In this document: positions 31,656 to 39,515 of the stretch, piece after piece
How positions within the stretch are numbered: position 1 is the stretch's first letter
Layout: each line of letters opens with the position of its first letter
From: Planomonospora parontospora
GTDB lineage: Bacteria; Actinomycetota; Actinomycetes; Streptosporangiales; Streptosporangiaceae
Length of the DNA stretch: 55,824 bases
NCBI GenBank assembly: GCA_014647935.1
Contig: BMQD01000029.1
Span: forward strand, 1-55,824
Reading direction: 5' to 3'
The notes under the pieces: model-generated
The model's database searches: none
What the model saw: only the letters and a program-made list of their open reading frames with translations
Told to the model about the DNA's origin: nothing
Program-made: the position numbers and the translations under genes

Positions 31656-34127
31656 ATGGCCACCCGGACCCGGCGGACCTCCCGCCGCCCCCTCCCCCGC
31701 GTCACCCGGCCCCCGTCGCGCCGTCGTTCGTCGGCCGGCGCCGGAGTGCTGCTCGGCATCACCGGCTTCGGCATCGCGGTCGCCTGGAAGGCCAGCGCCC
31801 GCGCCCTGGGCCGCGGCGTGCGCGCCCTGGGCACCGGCCCGGCCGACCTGGAGGCCGCCCAGCGCCGCGACGGCCTGGGCCTGCTGTCGGCCGTCGCCGC
31901 GGTGGTGCTCGCGCTGACCGCCTGGAACCTCGTCGGCGGTCTGGTCTGGGACGTCGTGGAGACCGCCGCCCGCGCCCTGGTCGGCTCCCTGATCGGCGCC
32001 GCCTCCATCGCGCTGGCCGCCCTGGCCTGGCGGCTGCTGCGCGCCCGCGACAGCGAGATCGCGCTGATCCGCCTGATCCTCGGCTCGCTGGCCGTCACCA
32101 CCGCGGCCGCCGGACTGGTCCACCTGGCCTCCGCTGCCCCGGCCAGCATGAGCGCGGGCTTCTTCGCCGCGATCATCCGGGCGGGCGGCATGCTCGGCTA
32201 CGCCGTCACCGCGCCGCTCGCGGCGCTCCTGCCCGCCGCCCTGGTCGCCGGGCTGCTGGTGGTCCTGGCGGTCTACGGGCTGCTGGTGGCCACCCAGACG
32301 CCCATCCGCCAGGCTCCCAAGCGGCTCGCGGGTCTGGTCGACCGGGTCCGCGGCCGCGCTCCGCGCCGCCCGAAGGCCAGCACCAACCCCCGCTACGCCA
32401 ACCGTGACGACGTTGACGACGTCCCTGCCGGTGCGGACGAACAGCCCCAGGAGCACGAGGAGACGGAGGAGCCCGCCACCCCGGCCGCCGAGTCGCCCGC
32501 CACCGGCCGGACCTGGCGGCCGCGCCGCCCGCAGGTGGTCGACCCCGACCTCGTCGGCGAGCGCGGCCCGTACGACAACCCGCTCATCGGCACCCCCGCA
32601 GACGCCGCTCCTGTGGCCACCGAAGCGGACGCGCCGGAGCAGGCCGATGGTGGGGTGCTGGCCCTGCTGCGCACCGGCACCGCCCCCCGCCCCTCCACCA
32701 AGGCGAACACGGTCATCGCGGCCGCGCTGAACACGGTGTTGGAGGAGTTCAAGGTCAACGCCGAGGTGAAGGGGTTCACCCGCGGCCCGGTCATCACGCG
32801 CTATGAGATCGAGCTCGGCCCGGCGGTCAAGGTGGAGAAGGTCACCGGCCTGGCCAAGAACTTCGCCCTGGCCGTGCAGTCGGACCAGGTGCGGATGCTG
32901 GCCACCGTCCCGGGCAAGTCCGCGATCGGCGTGGAGATCCCCAACACCGACCGCGACCTGGTCACCCTCGGCGACGTGCTGCGCTCGCCGGTCGCCACCG
33001 CCGATGCCCACCCCCTGGTCGTGGGCCTGGGCAAGGACGTCGAGGGCCGCGCGATCGTCGCCAACCTGGCCAAGATGCCGCACCTGCTCATCGCCGGGGC
33101 GACCGGCGCGGGCAAGTCGGTGTGCGTCAACGGCCTGATCACCTCCGTCCTGGTGCGCGCCCTCCCGGACGAGGTGCGGATGATCCTGATCGACCCCAAG
33201 CGGGTCGAGCTGGCCGTCTACGAAGGCGTCCCGCACCTGCTGACCCCGATCGTCACCAGCCCCAAGAAGGCCGCCGACGCCCTGGTCTGGGTGGTGGGGG
33301 AGATGGACCGCCGCTACGACCTGCTGGCCGAGCACGGCTTCCGCCACGTCGACGACTTCAACGCCGCCGTGCGCGCCGGGCGCATCCCCGCCCGGCCCGG
33401 CGGCAAGGAGCTGCGGCCGCTGCCGTATCTGCTGGTCGTCGTCGACGAGCTCGCCGACCTGATGATGGTCGCCGCCAAGGATGTCGAGGACGCGATCGTG
33501 CGCATCACCCAGCTGGCCCGCGCCGCCGGCATCCACCTGGTCGTGGCCACCCAGCGGCCTTCCGTGGACGTGGTCACCGGGCTGATCAAGGCGAACATGC
33601 CGTCCCGGCTGGCGTTCGCCACCTCTTCACTGGCCGACTCCCGGGTCATCCTGGACCGGCCCGGCGCCGAGAAGCTCGTCGGCCAGGGCGACGCGCTGTT
33701 CCTGCCGATGGGCGCGAGCAACCCGATCCGGCTGCAGAACGCGTTCGTCTCCGAAAAGGAGACCGCCAAGGTCGTCGCCTACTGCCGCCGCCACGCCTGC
33801 GCCGAGGACCGGCCCATCGACCTGGCCGGCCCGGCGGCCGCGGGCCCGAAGGACACCACCGCCGTCGACGGCGCCGGGGTGGGTGAGGACCTGGAGCTGC
33901 TGCTGCGGGCCGCCGAACTCGTCGTCACCACCCAGTTCGGCTCGATCTCGATGCTGCAGCGCAAGCTGCGCATCCCCTTCGCGAAGGCGGGCCACCTGAT
34001 GGAGGCGCTGGAGCGCTACGAGGTCGTCGGCCCCGCCGACGGCTCCAAGGCCCGCGAGGTCCACATCACCCCCGCCGAGCTGGACGAGCTCCTGGACGAC
34101 CTGCGTGACGCCGCCACCAGCCACTGA
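31656..34127 (+). CDS. FtsK-type DNA translocase with gamma domain, second copy
   Basis: 823 residues from ATG 31656, AAGGAGA upstream. Three to four membrane helices (residues 25-215) are followed by an acidic linker (about 245-330). The alpha/beta motor has Walker [10 protein letters not shown] (481-489) and Walker [15 protein letters not shown]. The C-terminal gamma winged helix (about 745-805) reads [20 protein letters not shown] then [16 protein letters not shown]. This is the full chromosomal FtsK plan, rare in a plasmid transfer operon. Gamma domains recognise short oriented DNA motifs (KOPS-like), and the CCGCACA array lies directly upstream, so a recognition link is plausible but untested. 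Confidence 0.9.
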   Translation: MATRTRRTSRRPLPRVTRPPSRRRSSAGAGVLLGITGFGIAVAWKASARALGRGVRALGTGPADLEAAQRRDGLGLLSAVAAVVLALTAWNLVGGLVWDVVETAARALVGSLIGAASIALAALAWRLLRARDSEIALIRLILGSLAVTTAAAGLVHLASAAPASMSAGFFAAIIRAGGMLGYAVTAPLAALLPAALVAGLLVVLAVYGLLVATQTPIRQAPKRLAGLVDRVRGRAPRRPKASTNPRYANRDDVDDVPAGADEQPQEHEETEEPATPAAESPATGRTWRPRRPQVVDPDLVGERGPYDNPLIGTPADAAPVATEADAPEQADGGVLALLRTGTAPRPSTKANTVIAAALNTVLEEFKVNAEVKGFTRGPVITRYEIELGPAVKVEKVTGLAKNFALAVQSDQVRMLATVPGKSAIGVEIPNTDRDLVTLGDVLRSPVATADAHPLVVGLGKDVEGRAIVANLAKMPHLLIAGATGAGKSVCVNGLITSVLVRALPDEVRMILIDPKRVELAVYEGVPHLLTPIVTSPKKAADALVWVVGEMDRRYDLLAEHGFRHVDDFNAAVRAGRIPARPGGKELRPLPYLLVVVDELADLMMVAAKDVEDAIVRITQLARAAGIHLVVATQRPSVDVVTGLIKANMPSRLAFATSSLADSRVILDRPGAEKLVGQGDALFLPMGASNPIRLQNAFVSEKETAKVVAYCRRHACAEDRPIDLAGPAAAGPKDTTAVDGAGVGEDLELLLRAAELVVTTQFGSISMLQRKLRIPFAKAGHLMEALERYEVVGPADGSKAREVHITPAELDELLDDLRDAATSH

Positions 34128-34173
34128 TCGGCCCCGACCTTTCATTCACCCACCGATCCGAAAAGGAACCGCC

Positions 34174-34734
34174 ATGACCGCCCCTGAGCCCGCCGACTGG
34201 ACCCCGATGCCCGCCGACCAGGCCGCCGCCGCCCTGGACCGCGCCCTGCTCGACTACGCCGACGGCCAGCCCATCGCCATCCACCGCCTGGGCGCCGTGA
34301 CCGCGGCCGCCGGCCGCTCCCGCGCCTGGCTGTACCGGAGCCTGCGGGAGCGCGCCGAGGCCGGGATCCTGGCCTACGACGCGAACCGCGACGCGCTGCG
34401 GGTGACCAACGCCGATGCCCTGCGCGCACGCTCCAAGGCCACCCCCTCCCGCCCGGCCGACCGCGGGCATCTGCTGGTCGTGCCGGACGGGCCGCTGCCG
34501 CTGTCGATCCACTCCGCCACCGCCCGCGACCACACCCGCTCCCGCGCCCAGCAGCGCACGCAGCAGCAGGAGACCGAGCGCCGCAGCCGGACGCTGGCCC
34601 GCTGGCGAGCCGCCTGTGGCTGGTCCCTGGCCGCACTGTTCCTCGCCGCCGCCTGCGCCGTCCCGGCCGCCGTCACGACCGCTCTGGGCGTCGTGCTCGG
34701 CGCGACCGGTGCCACTACCTCCACCGGGCCCTGA
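34174..34734 (+). CDS. HTH protein with C-terminal membrane anchor
   Basis: 186 residues from ATG 34174 with AAAAGGA before it. Residues 15-75 look like a winged helix (VTAAAGRSRAWLYRSLRERA then EAGILAYDANRDALRV). A basic/Gln-rich stretch follows (RSRAQQRTQQQETERRSRTL). The protein ends in a hydrophobic helix (SLAALFLAAACAVPAAVTTA). A DNA-binding domain tethered to the membrane could hold plasmid DNA near the translocase, but no family is recognised. It lies 46 bp after the second FtsK gene. Confidence 0.6.
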   Translation: MTAPEPADWTPMPADQAAAALDRALLDYADGQPIAIHRLGAVTAAAGRSRAWLYRSLRERAEAGILAYDANRDALRVTNADALRARSKATPSRPADRGHLLVVPDGPLPLSIHSATARDHTRSRAQQRTQQQETERRSRTLARWRAACGWSLAALFLAAACAVPAAVTTALGVVLGATGATTSTGP

Positions 34735-34810
34735 ACCGGCCGTCGGTCCGCTGGTCCCGCTGACCGCCTTCCTGGCGATCGCGCACACCCCATCAAGAAA
34801 GGCACCGCTG

Positions 34811-35038
34811 ATGAACCTCAAGAACGGCACCTCACGCCTGCCCCGGCCCGCTGCACTCGTGCTGGCCCTGGCTGCTGCGTTCTGCCTGGCGTCGGCCTGC
34901 CCGGCCCAGCCGAAGGCCTGCGCCGCGGCCGTGGTCGTCTCCCCGGACACCCCGCCGGAGCCGATCACCGATGGCTCCTATCGCGACGGCGACGACGAGG
35001 ACGGCGGCCGCGACAAGAAGACCCCGAACCGCTGCTGA
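34811..35038 (+). CDS. Small exported protein
   Basis: 75 residues: a basic start, a hydrophobic signal-like segment (ALVLALAAAFCLASACPAQ) and a Pro/Asp-rich tail (SPDTPPEPITDGSYRDGDDE). The Cys after LASA suggests a lipoprotein, though the lipobox is not canonical. AAGAAAGGCACC precedes the ATG at 34811. It is probably displayed on the cell surface; its role in transfer is unknown. Confidence 0.5.
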   Translation: MNLKNGTSRLPRPAALVLALAAAFCLASACPAQPKACAAAVVVSPDTPPEPITDGSYRDGDDEDGGRDKKTPNRC

Positions 35039-35048
35039 ACCCCGCGAC

Positions 35049-35066
35049 GAGCGCGCCAACGCGCTC
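35049..35066 (+). promoter_or_regulatory. Intergenic hairpin in transfer operon
   Basis: GAGCGCG pairs with CGCGCTC around a CCAA loop, 24 bp before the ATG of the next gene. A related but weaker sequence precedes the gene at 35359. It may modulate processing or translation within the operon. Confidence 0.4.
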
Positions 35067-35089
35067 ATCCGACCAGGAAGGCGCCACCC

Positions 35090-35263
35090 ATGAGCACCGA
35101 GAACCCCAACACCCCGACCGCCCCGGCCGCCGAGATACGCATCAGCGGCCTGACCGGCTCCGGCAAGTCCAACGCCCTCGCCAAGGTGCTGGCCGAACTG
35201 CGTGTCATGTCCCCCGACACCGTCATCGAGATCACCGTCACCAAGGCCGCGAGCAGCCGCTGA
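35090..35263 (+). CDS. 57-residue P-loop miniprotein
   Basis: The frame from ATG 35090 to TGA 35261 encodes 57 residues. After a Thr/Pro-rich start it reads AEIRISGLTGSGKSNALAKV then LAELRVMSPDTVIEITV. This is a strand, a complete Walker A loop (GLTGSGKS), a helix and a second strand, and then it stops. GACCAGGAAGG precedes the start. Nothing after it restores a larger ATPase, so it is either a truncated NTPase remnant or a genuine mini-domain. Codon usage is consistent with expression. Confidence 0.55.
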   Translation: MSTENPNTPTAPAAEIRISGLTGSGKSNALAKVLAELRVMSPDTVIEITVTKAASSR

Positions 35264-35358
35264 CCCCGGGACGGGCGCGCACCAGCGTGGTCATCCGACC
35301 AAGAACATCCACGCCGGGCGCGCCCGCTCACCCCACTTTCAGAGAGGCACCACCCATC

Positions 35359-35544
35359 ATGACCGACCTGACCACCGCCCCCGCCACCCCGGTGGGCGAG
35401 CGCGCCGAAGCCGCCCTGGACGCGGCCCTGCAGCACGGTGCCGGCGATCCGGCCGTCACCGCCTTGTGCGGTATCGGCTACGCCCTGCTGACCGTCGCCC
35501 GCAGCCTGCAGCAGCCGGCCCAGCAGGCGGGAGGGACGCGGTGA
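35359..35544 (+). CDS. Small hypothetical protein, 61 aa
   Basis: ATG 35359 follows AGAGAGG. The product is an Ala-rich helical peptide (RAEAALDAALQHGAGDPAVT then ALCGIGYALLTVARSLQQ). Its stop overlaps the GTG of the protease gene (GTGA), so it is translationally coupled. No function is recognised; it may be a partner or leader of the protease. Confidence 0.5.
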   Translation: MTDLTTAPATPVGERAEAALDAALQHGAGDPAVTALCGIGYALLTVARSLQQPAQQAGGTR

Positions 35545-36350
35545 ACATCCGCACCTTCACCACCTTCGACCCGGCCCGGGTGCTGACCAGCTACGCCGCC
35601 CCCGCCGCAGGCCCGGCCCACGTCATCTGCGCCCTCACCCTGGACCCGGCGACCGCGCGGACGCTCGTCCCGCCCACCGGCGGATCGGCCTGGCCCGCCC
35701 AGGCGGTCCTCGGTGAGGGCGGTGCCGACGCGCCCGCGGGCCTGGCCGTGCTGGTCGAGGCCCTCACCTCCGGCACCTACGTGCCCGGCGTCCTGGTCGT
35801 CACCGACCCCGGCCTCGAGGGCAACGCCGCCATCGACCACGACCCCTGCACGAAGACGGTGAGGCTCAACCTCGGCGCCGACTGGCTGAACGAGCAGCGC
35901 CGCCTGCCGCTGGTCGGCACGCTGGCCCACGAGATCGCCCACCACGCCCTCGGCCACCTGACCAGCTCCACGGGCTGGTGGCGGTGGGCCGGCCGCGTCG
36001 CCGCCTGCCTGGCGCTGATCTCCTTCGGCTCCCGCACCTGGCCGCTGGTCCTCGTCGCCCTGGCGGTCATGAGCGCCGCCGAGCTCGTCGACGCGGCCGC
36101 CGACCGGGCGCGCGAGTACGCCGCCGACGCCCACGCCGTGCTCCTGCTGGGCGAGGCCGGGCTGCCCGGCCACCACATCATGGACGCCGCCCTGGCCGCC
36201 ATCCCTGCCGAAACGCCCCGGCAGCGCAGCCTGATCGGCCGCCTGATCAGCAGCCATCCCAGCGCCGCCGACCGGCGCCGCGCCCTGGCCGTCGGCGACC
36301 ATGCGACGGGCTGGCGGCTCGTGCTGCAGGCCCTGCGGAGGGACGCATGA
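35541..36350 (+). CDS. M48-type membrane metalloprotease
   Basis: 269 residues from GTG 35541. The zinc motif HEIAHH starts at residue 130 (TLAHEIAHHALGHLTS). Two membrane helices follow (VAACLALISFGS and WPLVLVALAVMSAAELVDAA). The third-ligand element RAREYAADAHAV fits M48 (HtpX/STE24-type) peptidases. The active site is expected on the cytoplasmic face. In this operon it may process or clear membrane transfer proteins. It is coupled on both sides by 4-bp overlaps. Confidence 0.75.
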   Translation: MNIRTFTTFDPARVLTSYAAPAAGPAHVICALTLDPATARTLVPPTGGSAWPAQAVLGEGGADAPAGLAVLVEALTSGTYVPGVLVVTDPGLEGNAAIDHDPCTKTVRLNLGADWLNEQRRLPLVGTLAHEIAHHALGHLTSSTGWWRWAGRVAACLALISFGSRTWPLVLVALAVMSAAELVDAAADRAREYAADAHAVLLLGEAGLPGHHIMDAALAAIPAETPRQRSLIGRLISSHPSAADRRRALAVGDHATGWRLVLQALRRDA

Positions 36351-36904
36351 ACCACCACCCCGCCCCCGCGCCTACTCCCGAGGTCCTTCACCAGGAGCGG
36401 GCTCTGCACCGGCGCATCCGCCGCGCCTTGGCCCTGGCCCTCGCCGGCGACCACCGCACCGAGCGCGCGGCCAAGGCCATCGGCGTCCACCACGGCCGCG
36501 CCGGGCTGGTCATCGCGATGCTGCACTGGACCCTCGCGCTGTGCGAGCACACCCCGTCCGGCCTGCACCCCGTCGAGGTGCTGCTGCCGAACGGCCCCGC
36601 CGCCCCCGGCCTGCCCGTCACCTCCGAGATCGCCGAGTGGGCCGCCGACCTTATCCAGGCCCGCCTGGACGACGACCGGGCGGCCTTCGACGCACTGCTG
36701 GAGGTCCCCGACGGCCCCGCCGCCGTCCGCGACCACGTCATGGGCCTGCTCACCCTGATCGCCGCCGCCGCGCGGCCTGCGCGCCGAGGCCGCCAGGAGC
36801 AACCGGCGACCGACGTACTAGACGTGCTCACGCTGGCCGACCTCGGCACCGCCATGGAAGCCATCACCGGCACGGTGCACCACCCCGATCTCCCGCCCGG
36901 GTGA
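36347..36904 (+). CDS. Hypothetical helical protein, 185 aa
   Basis: It is coupled to the protease by ATGA. A basic helical N-terminus (LHRRIRRALALALAGDHRTE) leads to a hydrophobic helix with Trp (AGLVIAMLHWTLALCEHTP). An acidic helical C-terminal half follows (EWAADLIQARLDDDRAAFDA). No membrane span is convincing. The family is unknown. It is followed after 4 bp by the zinc miniprotein gene. Confidence 0.6.
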   Translation: MNHHPAPAPTPEVLHQERALHRRIRRALALALAGDHRTERAAKAIGVHHGRAGLVIAMLHWTLALCEHTPSGLHPVEVLLPNGPAAPGLPVTSEIAEWAADLIQARLDDDRAAFDALLEVPDGPAAVRDHVMGLLTLIAAAARPARRGRQEQPATDVLDVLTLADLGTAMEAITGTVHHPDLPPG

Positions 36905-36908
36905 GCCC

Positions 36909-37079
36909 ATGGCCACGCCCCTGAGCGAACTGGAGCGGCCCTGCCGCCGCTGCGGCCACCAAAACGCCGTCCACACCGGCGGCGCCGCCCGCAGCGGCTG
37001 GGCCCCCTACGACCCGATCTGGGCGAACGCCCGCGGCCGGTGCAACCAGCCCGGCTGTGACTGCGCCGCCCGCACCTGA
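36909..37079 (+). CDS. 56-residue zinc-ribbon-like protein
   Basis: ATG 36909 to TGA 37077. The sequence has CRRCGHQNAVH near the N-terminus and RCNQPGCDCAART at the C-terminus. A CxxC pair plus a C-x4-C-x-C cluster is well suited to one zinc site. Spacing of 4 bp to the gene before indicates cotranscription. Small zinc proteins of this size are common in actinomycete transfer operons; the function is unknown. Confidence 0.6.
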   Translation: MATPLSELERPCRRCGHQNAVHTGGAARSGWAPYDPIWANARGRCNQPGCDCAART

Positions 37080-37089
37080 CCTTCCGCTC

Positions 37090-37116
37090 GCGCGGCAGGA
37101 CCTCCGCCTGCCGCGC
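37090..37116 (+). promoter_or_regulatory. Intergenic hairpin before the Pycsar-like gene
   Basis: GCGCGGCAGG (37090-37099) and CCTGCCGCGC (37107-37116) form a perfect 10-bp stem with a 7-nt loop, just upstream of the ribosome-binding site GAGGAGAAAGAG. It may lower read-through or set translation of the following gene. Confidence 0.5.
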
Positions 37117-37137
37117 CGAGGAGAAAGAGCGATCCCC

Positions 37138-37635
37138 ATGATCCCCACCTGTGCCCCTGTCCCCGCTGACGGCCATCCGGCCACCGCCGCGCTGCAGCGC
37201 GAGGCCGACGCCGCCCGGGTCGAGCTGGGCCGCGTCGACGTCAAGGCCACCGCCCTGATGAGCATGGCCGGGACGATGTTCGCGATCCTGTCGGCCGCCG
37301 TCACCGTCAAGACCCCGCCCGCGGCCGCTCTGGCCGCCGTGGTGGTCGGCGCCGCTCTGCTCGCGGCCGCGATCGTCACGCTGCTGCTCGTCATCCGGCC
37401 CGCTCTGCCCCGCCGGGCGGCCGACGGGACCGGGTTCGTCCGGCACGCCGCCACCGGCACCGACCAGCTGGTGGCCGCGCTGACGGCCGACCCGGTCGAC
37501 CGGCTGGCCACCGAGGTCATCCGCCTGTCCGGCCTGGCCCGCACCAAGTACGCCCGCCTGCGCATCGCGGTGGACCTGCTGCTGGCTGCTCTGGCCGTCC
37601 TGGCCGCCGCGCTGCCGCTGGGGGCGGGAGCATGA
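37138..37635 (+). CDS. Pycsar-effector-like membrane protein (DUF5706 type)
   Basis: 165 residues from ATG 37138, strong GAGGAG site. ELGRVDVKATALMSMAGTMF then AILSAAV and ALAAVVVGAALLAAAIVTLL form two membrane helices preceded by the D-x-K-A motif. The C-terminal KYARLRIAVDLLLAALAVLA completes the pattern of Pycsar effector (PycTM/DUF5706) proteins. In Pycsar defence such effectors damage the membrane when a cyclase makes cCMP or cUMP. No cyclase is seen in this window, so it may serve another role. The family call is moderate. Confidence 0.6.
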   Translation: MIPTCAPVPADGHPATAALQREADAARVELGRVDVKATALMSMAGTMFAILSAAVTVKTPPAAALAAVVVGAALLAAAIVTLLLVIRPALPRRAADGTGFVRHAATGTDQLVAALTADPVDRLATEVIRLSGLARTKYARLRIAVDLLLAALAVLAAALPLGAGA

Positions 37636-38375
37636 GCGCCCCGCTCACCCCGGCCGTCGGGGACGACGCCGCGGCGATCGCCGCTCTGCACGCCCGCCTG
37701 GCCACCGCCACCGCTGAGGAGGTCCTGGAGCTGGCGCGCACCTGCCCGGTCCCCGGTGTCCGCACCGGCGCCCGGCGGATCACCACGGCGCTGCACCGGC
37801 TGCGCGAGCAGCTGGCCGCCGTGGTGGCCGAGGCCTGCCGCCAGGCCGAGGCCGACGTCGCGTCCGTCGAGTCGGCGGGGCCGCAGCCCACCCAGAGGGT
37901 CAAGGCGGCAGGCGGCAACGCCAGCGGAAGCGCTGTCGGAAACGTCGTCGGAAATGCTGCCGGAAACGCTGGCGAGCCAGCAGGCGTCAATGACAGCGAT
38001 AAAGCCAGCATTACGGCCAGCGGAAACGCTGGCGAACCGGCAGGCACGCACGCAAGCAGGGAGGAAGTCGGGGAAGCCCCGCTGCCGGTGCGGCCCGCAC
38101 CGGCCCGCAGACGCCGCCGCAGCGCCCCCAGCGCACCTCGCAAGCCCCGCACCCGTACGGCCACCGGCCCGGCCGCACGCCGCAGCGGCAACGCCAGCGG
38201 CCTGAGCGCCGACACCATCGGCGACCGCGGCTGGACCTTCACCATCCACCCGGTCACCGAGACCGAGGCCGCCGCCGTCCGGCGCCTGTGCACCCGCTAC
38301 GGCTCCACCCCCGACGAGACCGCCGAGCTGATCGACATGCTCGGTATCAGCGCCCAGGAGGCGATCGCCCGATGA
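37632..38375 (+). CDS. Hypothetical protein with Gly-Asn repeats
   Basis: 247 residues, coupled on both sides by 4-bp overlaps. A helical N-terminal domain (residues 10-80, TALHRLREQLAAVVAEACRQ) is followed by a repeat region (95-135: GNASGSAVGNVVGNAAGNAG). A basic linker comes next (RPAPARRRRRSAPSAPRKPR). A compact C-terminal domain (205-247, EAAAVRRLCTRYGSTPDETA) looks like a small helix-turn-helix. The repeat DNA is less GC-rich and uses rarer codons than the rest. DNA binding is suggested by the basic linker and C-terminal helices. Confidence 0.6.
   Translation: MSAPLTPAVGDDAAAIAALHARLATATAEEVLELARTCPVPGVRTGARRITTALHRLREQLAAVVAEACRQAEADVASVESAGPQPTQRVKAAGGNASGSAVGNVVGNAAGNAGEPAGVNDSDKASITASGNAGEPAGTHASREEVGEAPLPVRPAPARRRRRSAPSAPRKPRTRTATGPAARRSGNASGLSADTIGDRGWTFTIHPVTETEAAAVRRLCTRYGSTPDETAELIDMLGISAQEAIAR
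37926..38033. repeat. 12-bp tandem repeats with GAAA-loop hairpins
   Basis: Four 12-bp units of the form GGAARYGYYGYC lie in tandem at 37926-37973, and one more at 38022-38033. The last is part of GCCAGCG-GAAA-CGCTGGC, a 7-bp stem with a GAAA loop (38016-38033). They encode Gly-Asn/Ser-Ala-Val repeats. Confidence 0.7.
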
Positions 38376-39076
38376 GCACCCCCACCGCCACCACCGCCCC
38401 GGCCGATCTGCCTGAGCTGCCGGAGGCGGCGTTCCTGGCCGGCCACGACCTGGCCACCGGCGTCCACGCCCTGCCCCGCGACTACGTCGCCCGCGCCCTG
38501 GCCGAGGGCCGGGAGCACACCGGCGCGCTGTGCCTGCGCAGCATCCGCATCAGCCCCCGCCCCAGCACCTTTGTCCGCGCGGACCTGCCGCCCTGGGCCG
38601 AGGTCTGCCCCACCTGCGCCTGGACGGTCGCCCTGGAGACCGGCCCGGCCGCCGTCGCCGCCGAGCTCGACCTGCTCACCCCGAGCGGGCAGGACCGCGT
38701 GGCGCTGGAGCGGTTGGGCGGGGACGCGCTGCTGGTGCGCCGCCTGTGCGAGGCGATCCTGGCCACCACCCCTCCGGTCGGCGAGGACGGCCAGGCCGAC
38801 GAGGCCGCCGTCGAGCTGCTGGCCCACGCCAGCGCGCACGCCCCCGTCCTGCTGCGCGACTGGCCCTGCACGGCGGGCGAGTGCGATCACCCGGCCGGGG
38901 CCTGCGTCACCACCGCGGCGTGCCCGGCGTGCAGCCTGCAGGCCGGCCAATGGGCCGCGGCACGCGAAGGCGCCTACCGAGCCGAGTGCACCATCGGCGC
39001 CCCCTGTCAGGTGCTGGCCACGCTCGCCGCCCACCTGGGCGTGACCGGTTCTGCGGTCCCGGGTGAGGCCGCGTGA
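38372..39076 (+). CDS. Cys-rich hypothetical protein
   Basis: 234 residues, coupled by ATGA to the gene before and GTGA to the gene after. Cys pairs occur at CPTCAW (about residue 80), then DWPCTAGECDHPAGACVTTA and ACPACSLQAGQ in the C-terminal half, so two or three zinc sites are possible. The N-terminal third is acidic. It resembles zinc-binding proteins of unknown role that precede RRQRL proteins in actinomycete transfer operons; that comparison is from memory, not a search. Confidence 0.6.
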   Translation: MSTPTATTAPADLPELPEAAFLAGHDLATGVHALPRDYVARALAEGREHTGALCLRSIRISPRPSTFVRADLPPWAEVCPTCAWTVALETGPAAVAAELDLLTPSGQDRVALERLGGDALLVRRLCEAILATTPPVGEDGQADEAAVELLAHASAHAPVLLRDWPCTAGECDHPAGACVTTAACPACSLQAGQWAAAREGAYRAECTIGAPCQVLATLAAHLGVTGSAVPGEAA

Positions 39077-39459
39077 GCCGCCGACGCGTCTACCTGGACC
39101 CCACCGGCCGCAAGTGGGGCCTGCCGACCTACCCGTGGAAGCTCGCCCCCGAGGGTTTGGCCACCGTCCGGCAGTTGCGTGCCCTGGGGCTGCGGCCCGG
39201 TGGCCAGGCCCCGGTCGCGCAGATCATGTGGCGCTCGCTGCGCACCCCCACCGGGCCCGGCGTGCGGGTCGCCTACCTGTACGAGATCGCCAAGGCGCTG
39301 CCGCGCCGGACCCCGTCACCCAAGCAACTGGCCGCGCTCGCCAAGGCGCTGCGGGCCCGCCGGATCTGCCCGGAGTGCGGCGTCGAGCAGCCGTACTGCC
39401 TGCCGCGCCGGTGGGGAGCCTGCCGGCCCTGCAGCGGCGGGTGGGGGCTGGCCTCCTGA
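39073..39459 (+). CDS. RRQRL-motif-like zinc-binding protein
   Basis: 128 residues from GTG 39073. It begins RRVYLDPTGRKWGLPTYPWK, followed by LATVRQLRALGLRPGGQ and AQIMWRS, and ends with RRICPECGVEQPYCLPRRWG then ACRPCSGGW. This is the layout of the RRQRL-motif zinc-binding proteins common on actinomycete conjugative elements: a conserved helix and a C-terminal CxxC...CxxC ribbon. It is the last gene of the transfer operon, 27 bp before a strong terminator. The molecular role of the family is unknown. Confidence 0.7.
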   Translation: MSRRRVYLDPTGRKWGLPTYPWKLAPEGLATVRQLRALGLRPGGQAPVAQIMWRSLRTPTGPGVRVAYLYEIAKALPRRTPSPKQLAALAKALRARRICPECGVEQPYCLPRRWGACRPCSGGWGLAS

Positions 39460-39485
39460 TGCTCCACCTCGTGTTCACCGGTTCC

Positions 39486-39515
39486 GCCCCCGCCTGTCAA
39501 GAAACAGGCGGGGGC
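39486..39515 (+). terminator. Terminator of the transfer operon
   Basis: GCCCCCGCCTGT (39486-39497) and ACAGGCGGGGGC (39504-39515) form a perfect 12-bp stem with a 6-nt loop, 27 bp after the last stop codon of the operon. Confidence 0.85.

Noticed and set aside
31404-33536. A 710-codon minus-strand frame opposite the second FtsK gene
   Set aside because: Extreme Gly/Asp/Gln content is typical of the shadow frame in high-GC DNA; the FtsK call on the plus strand is secure.
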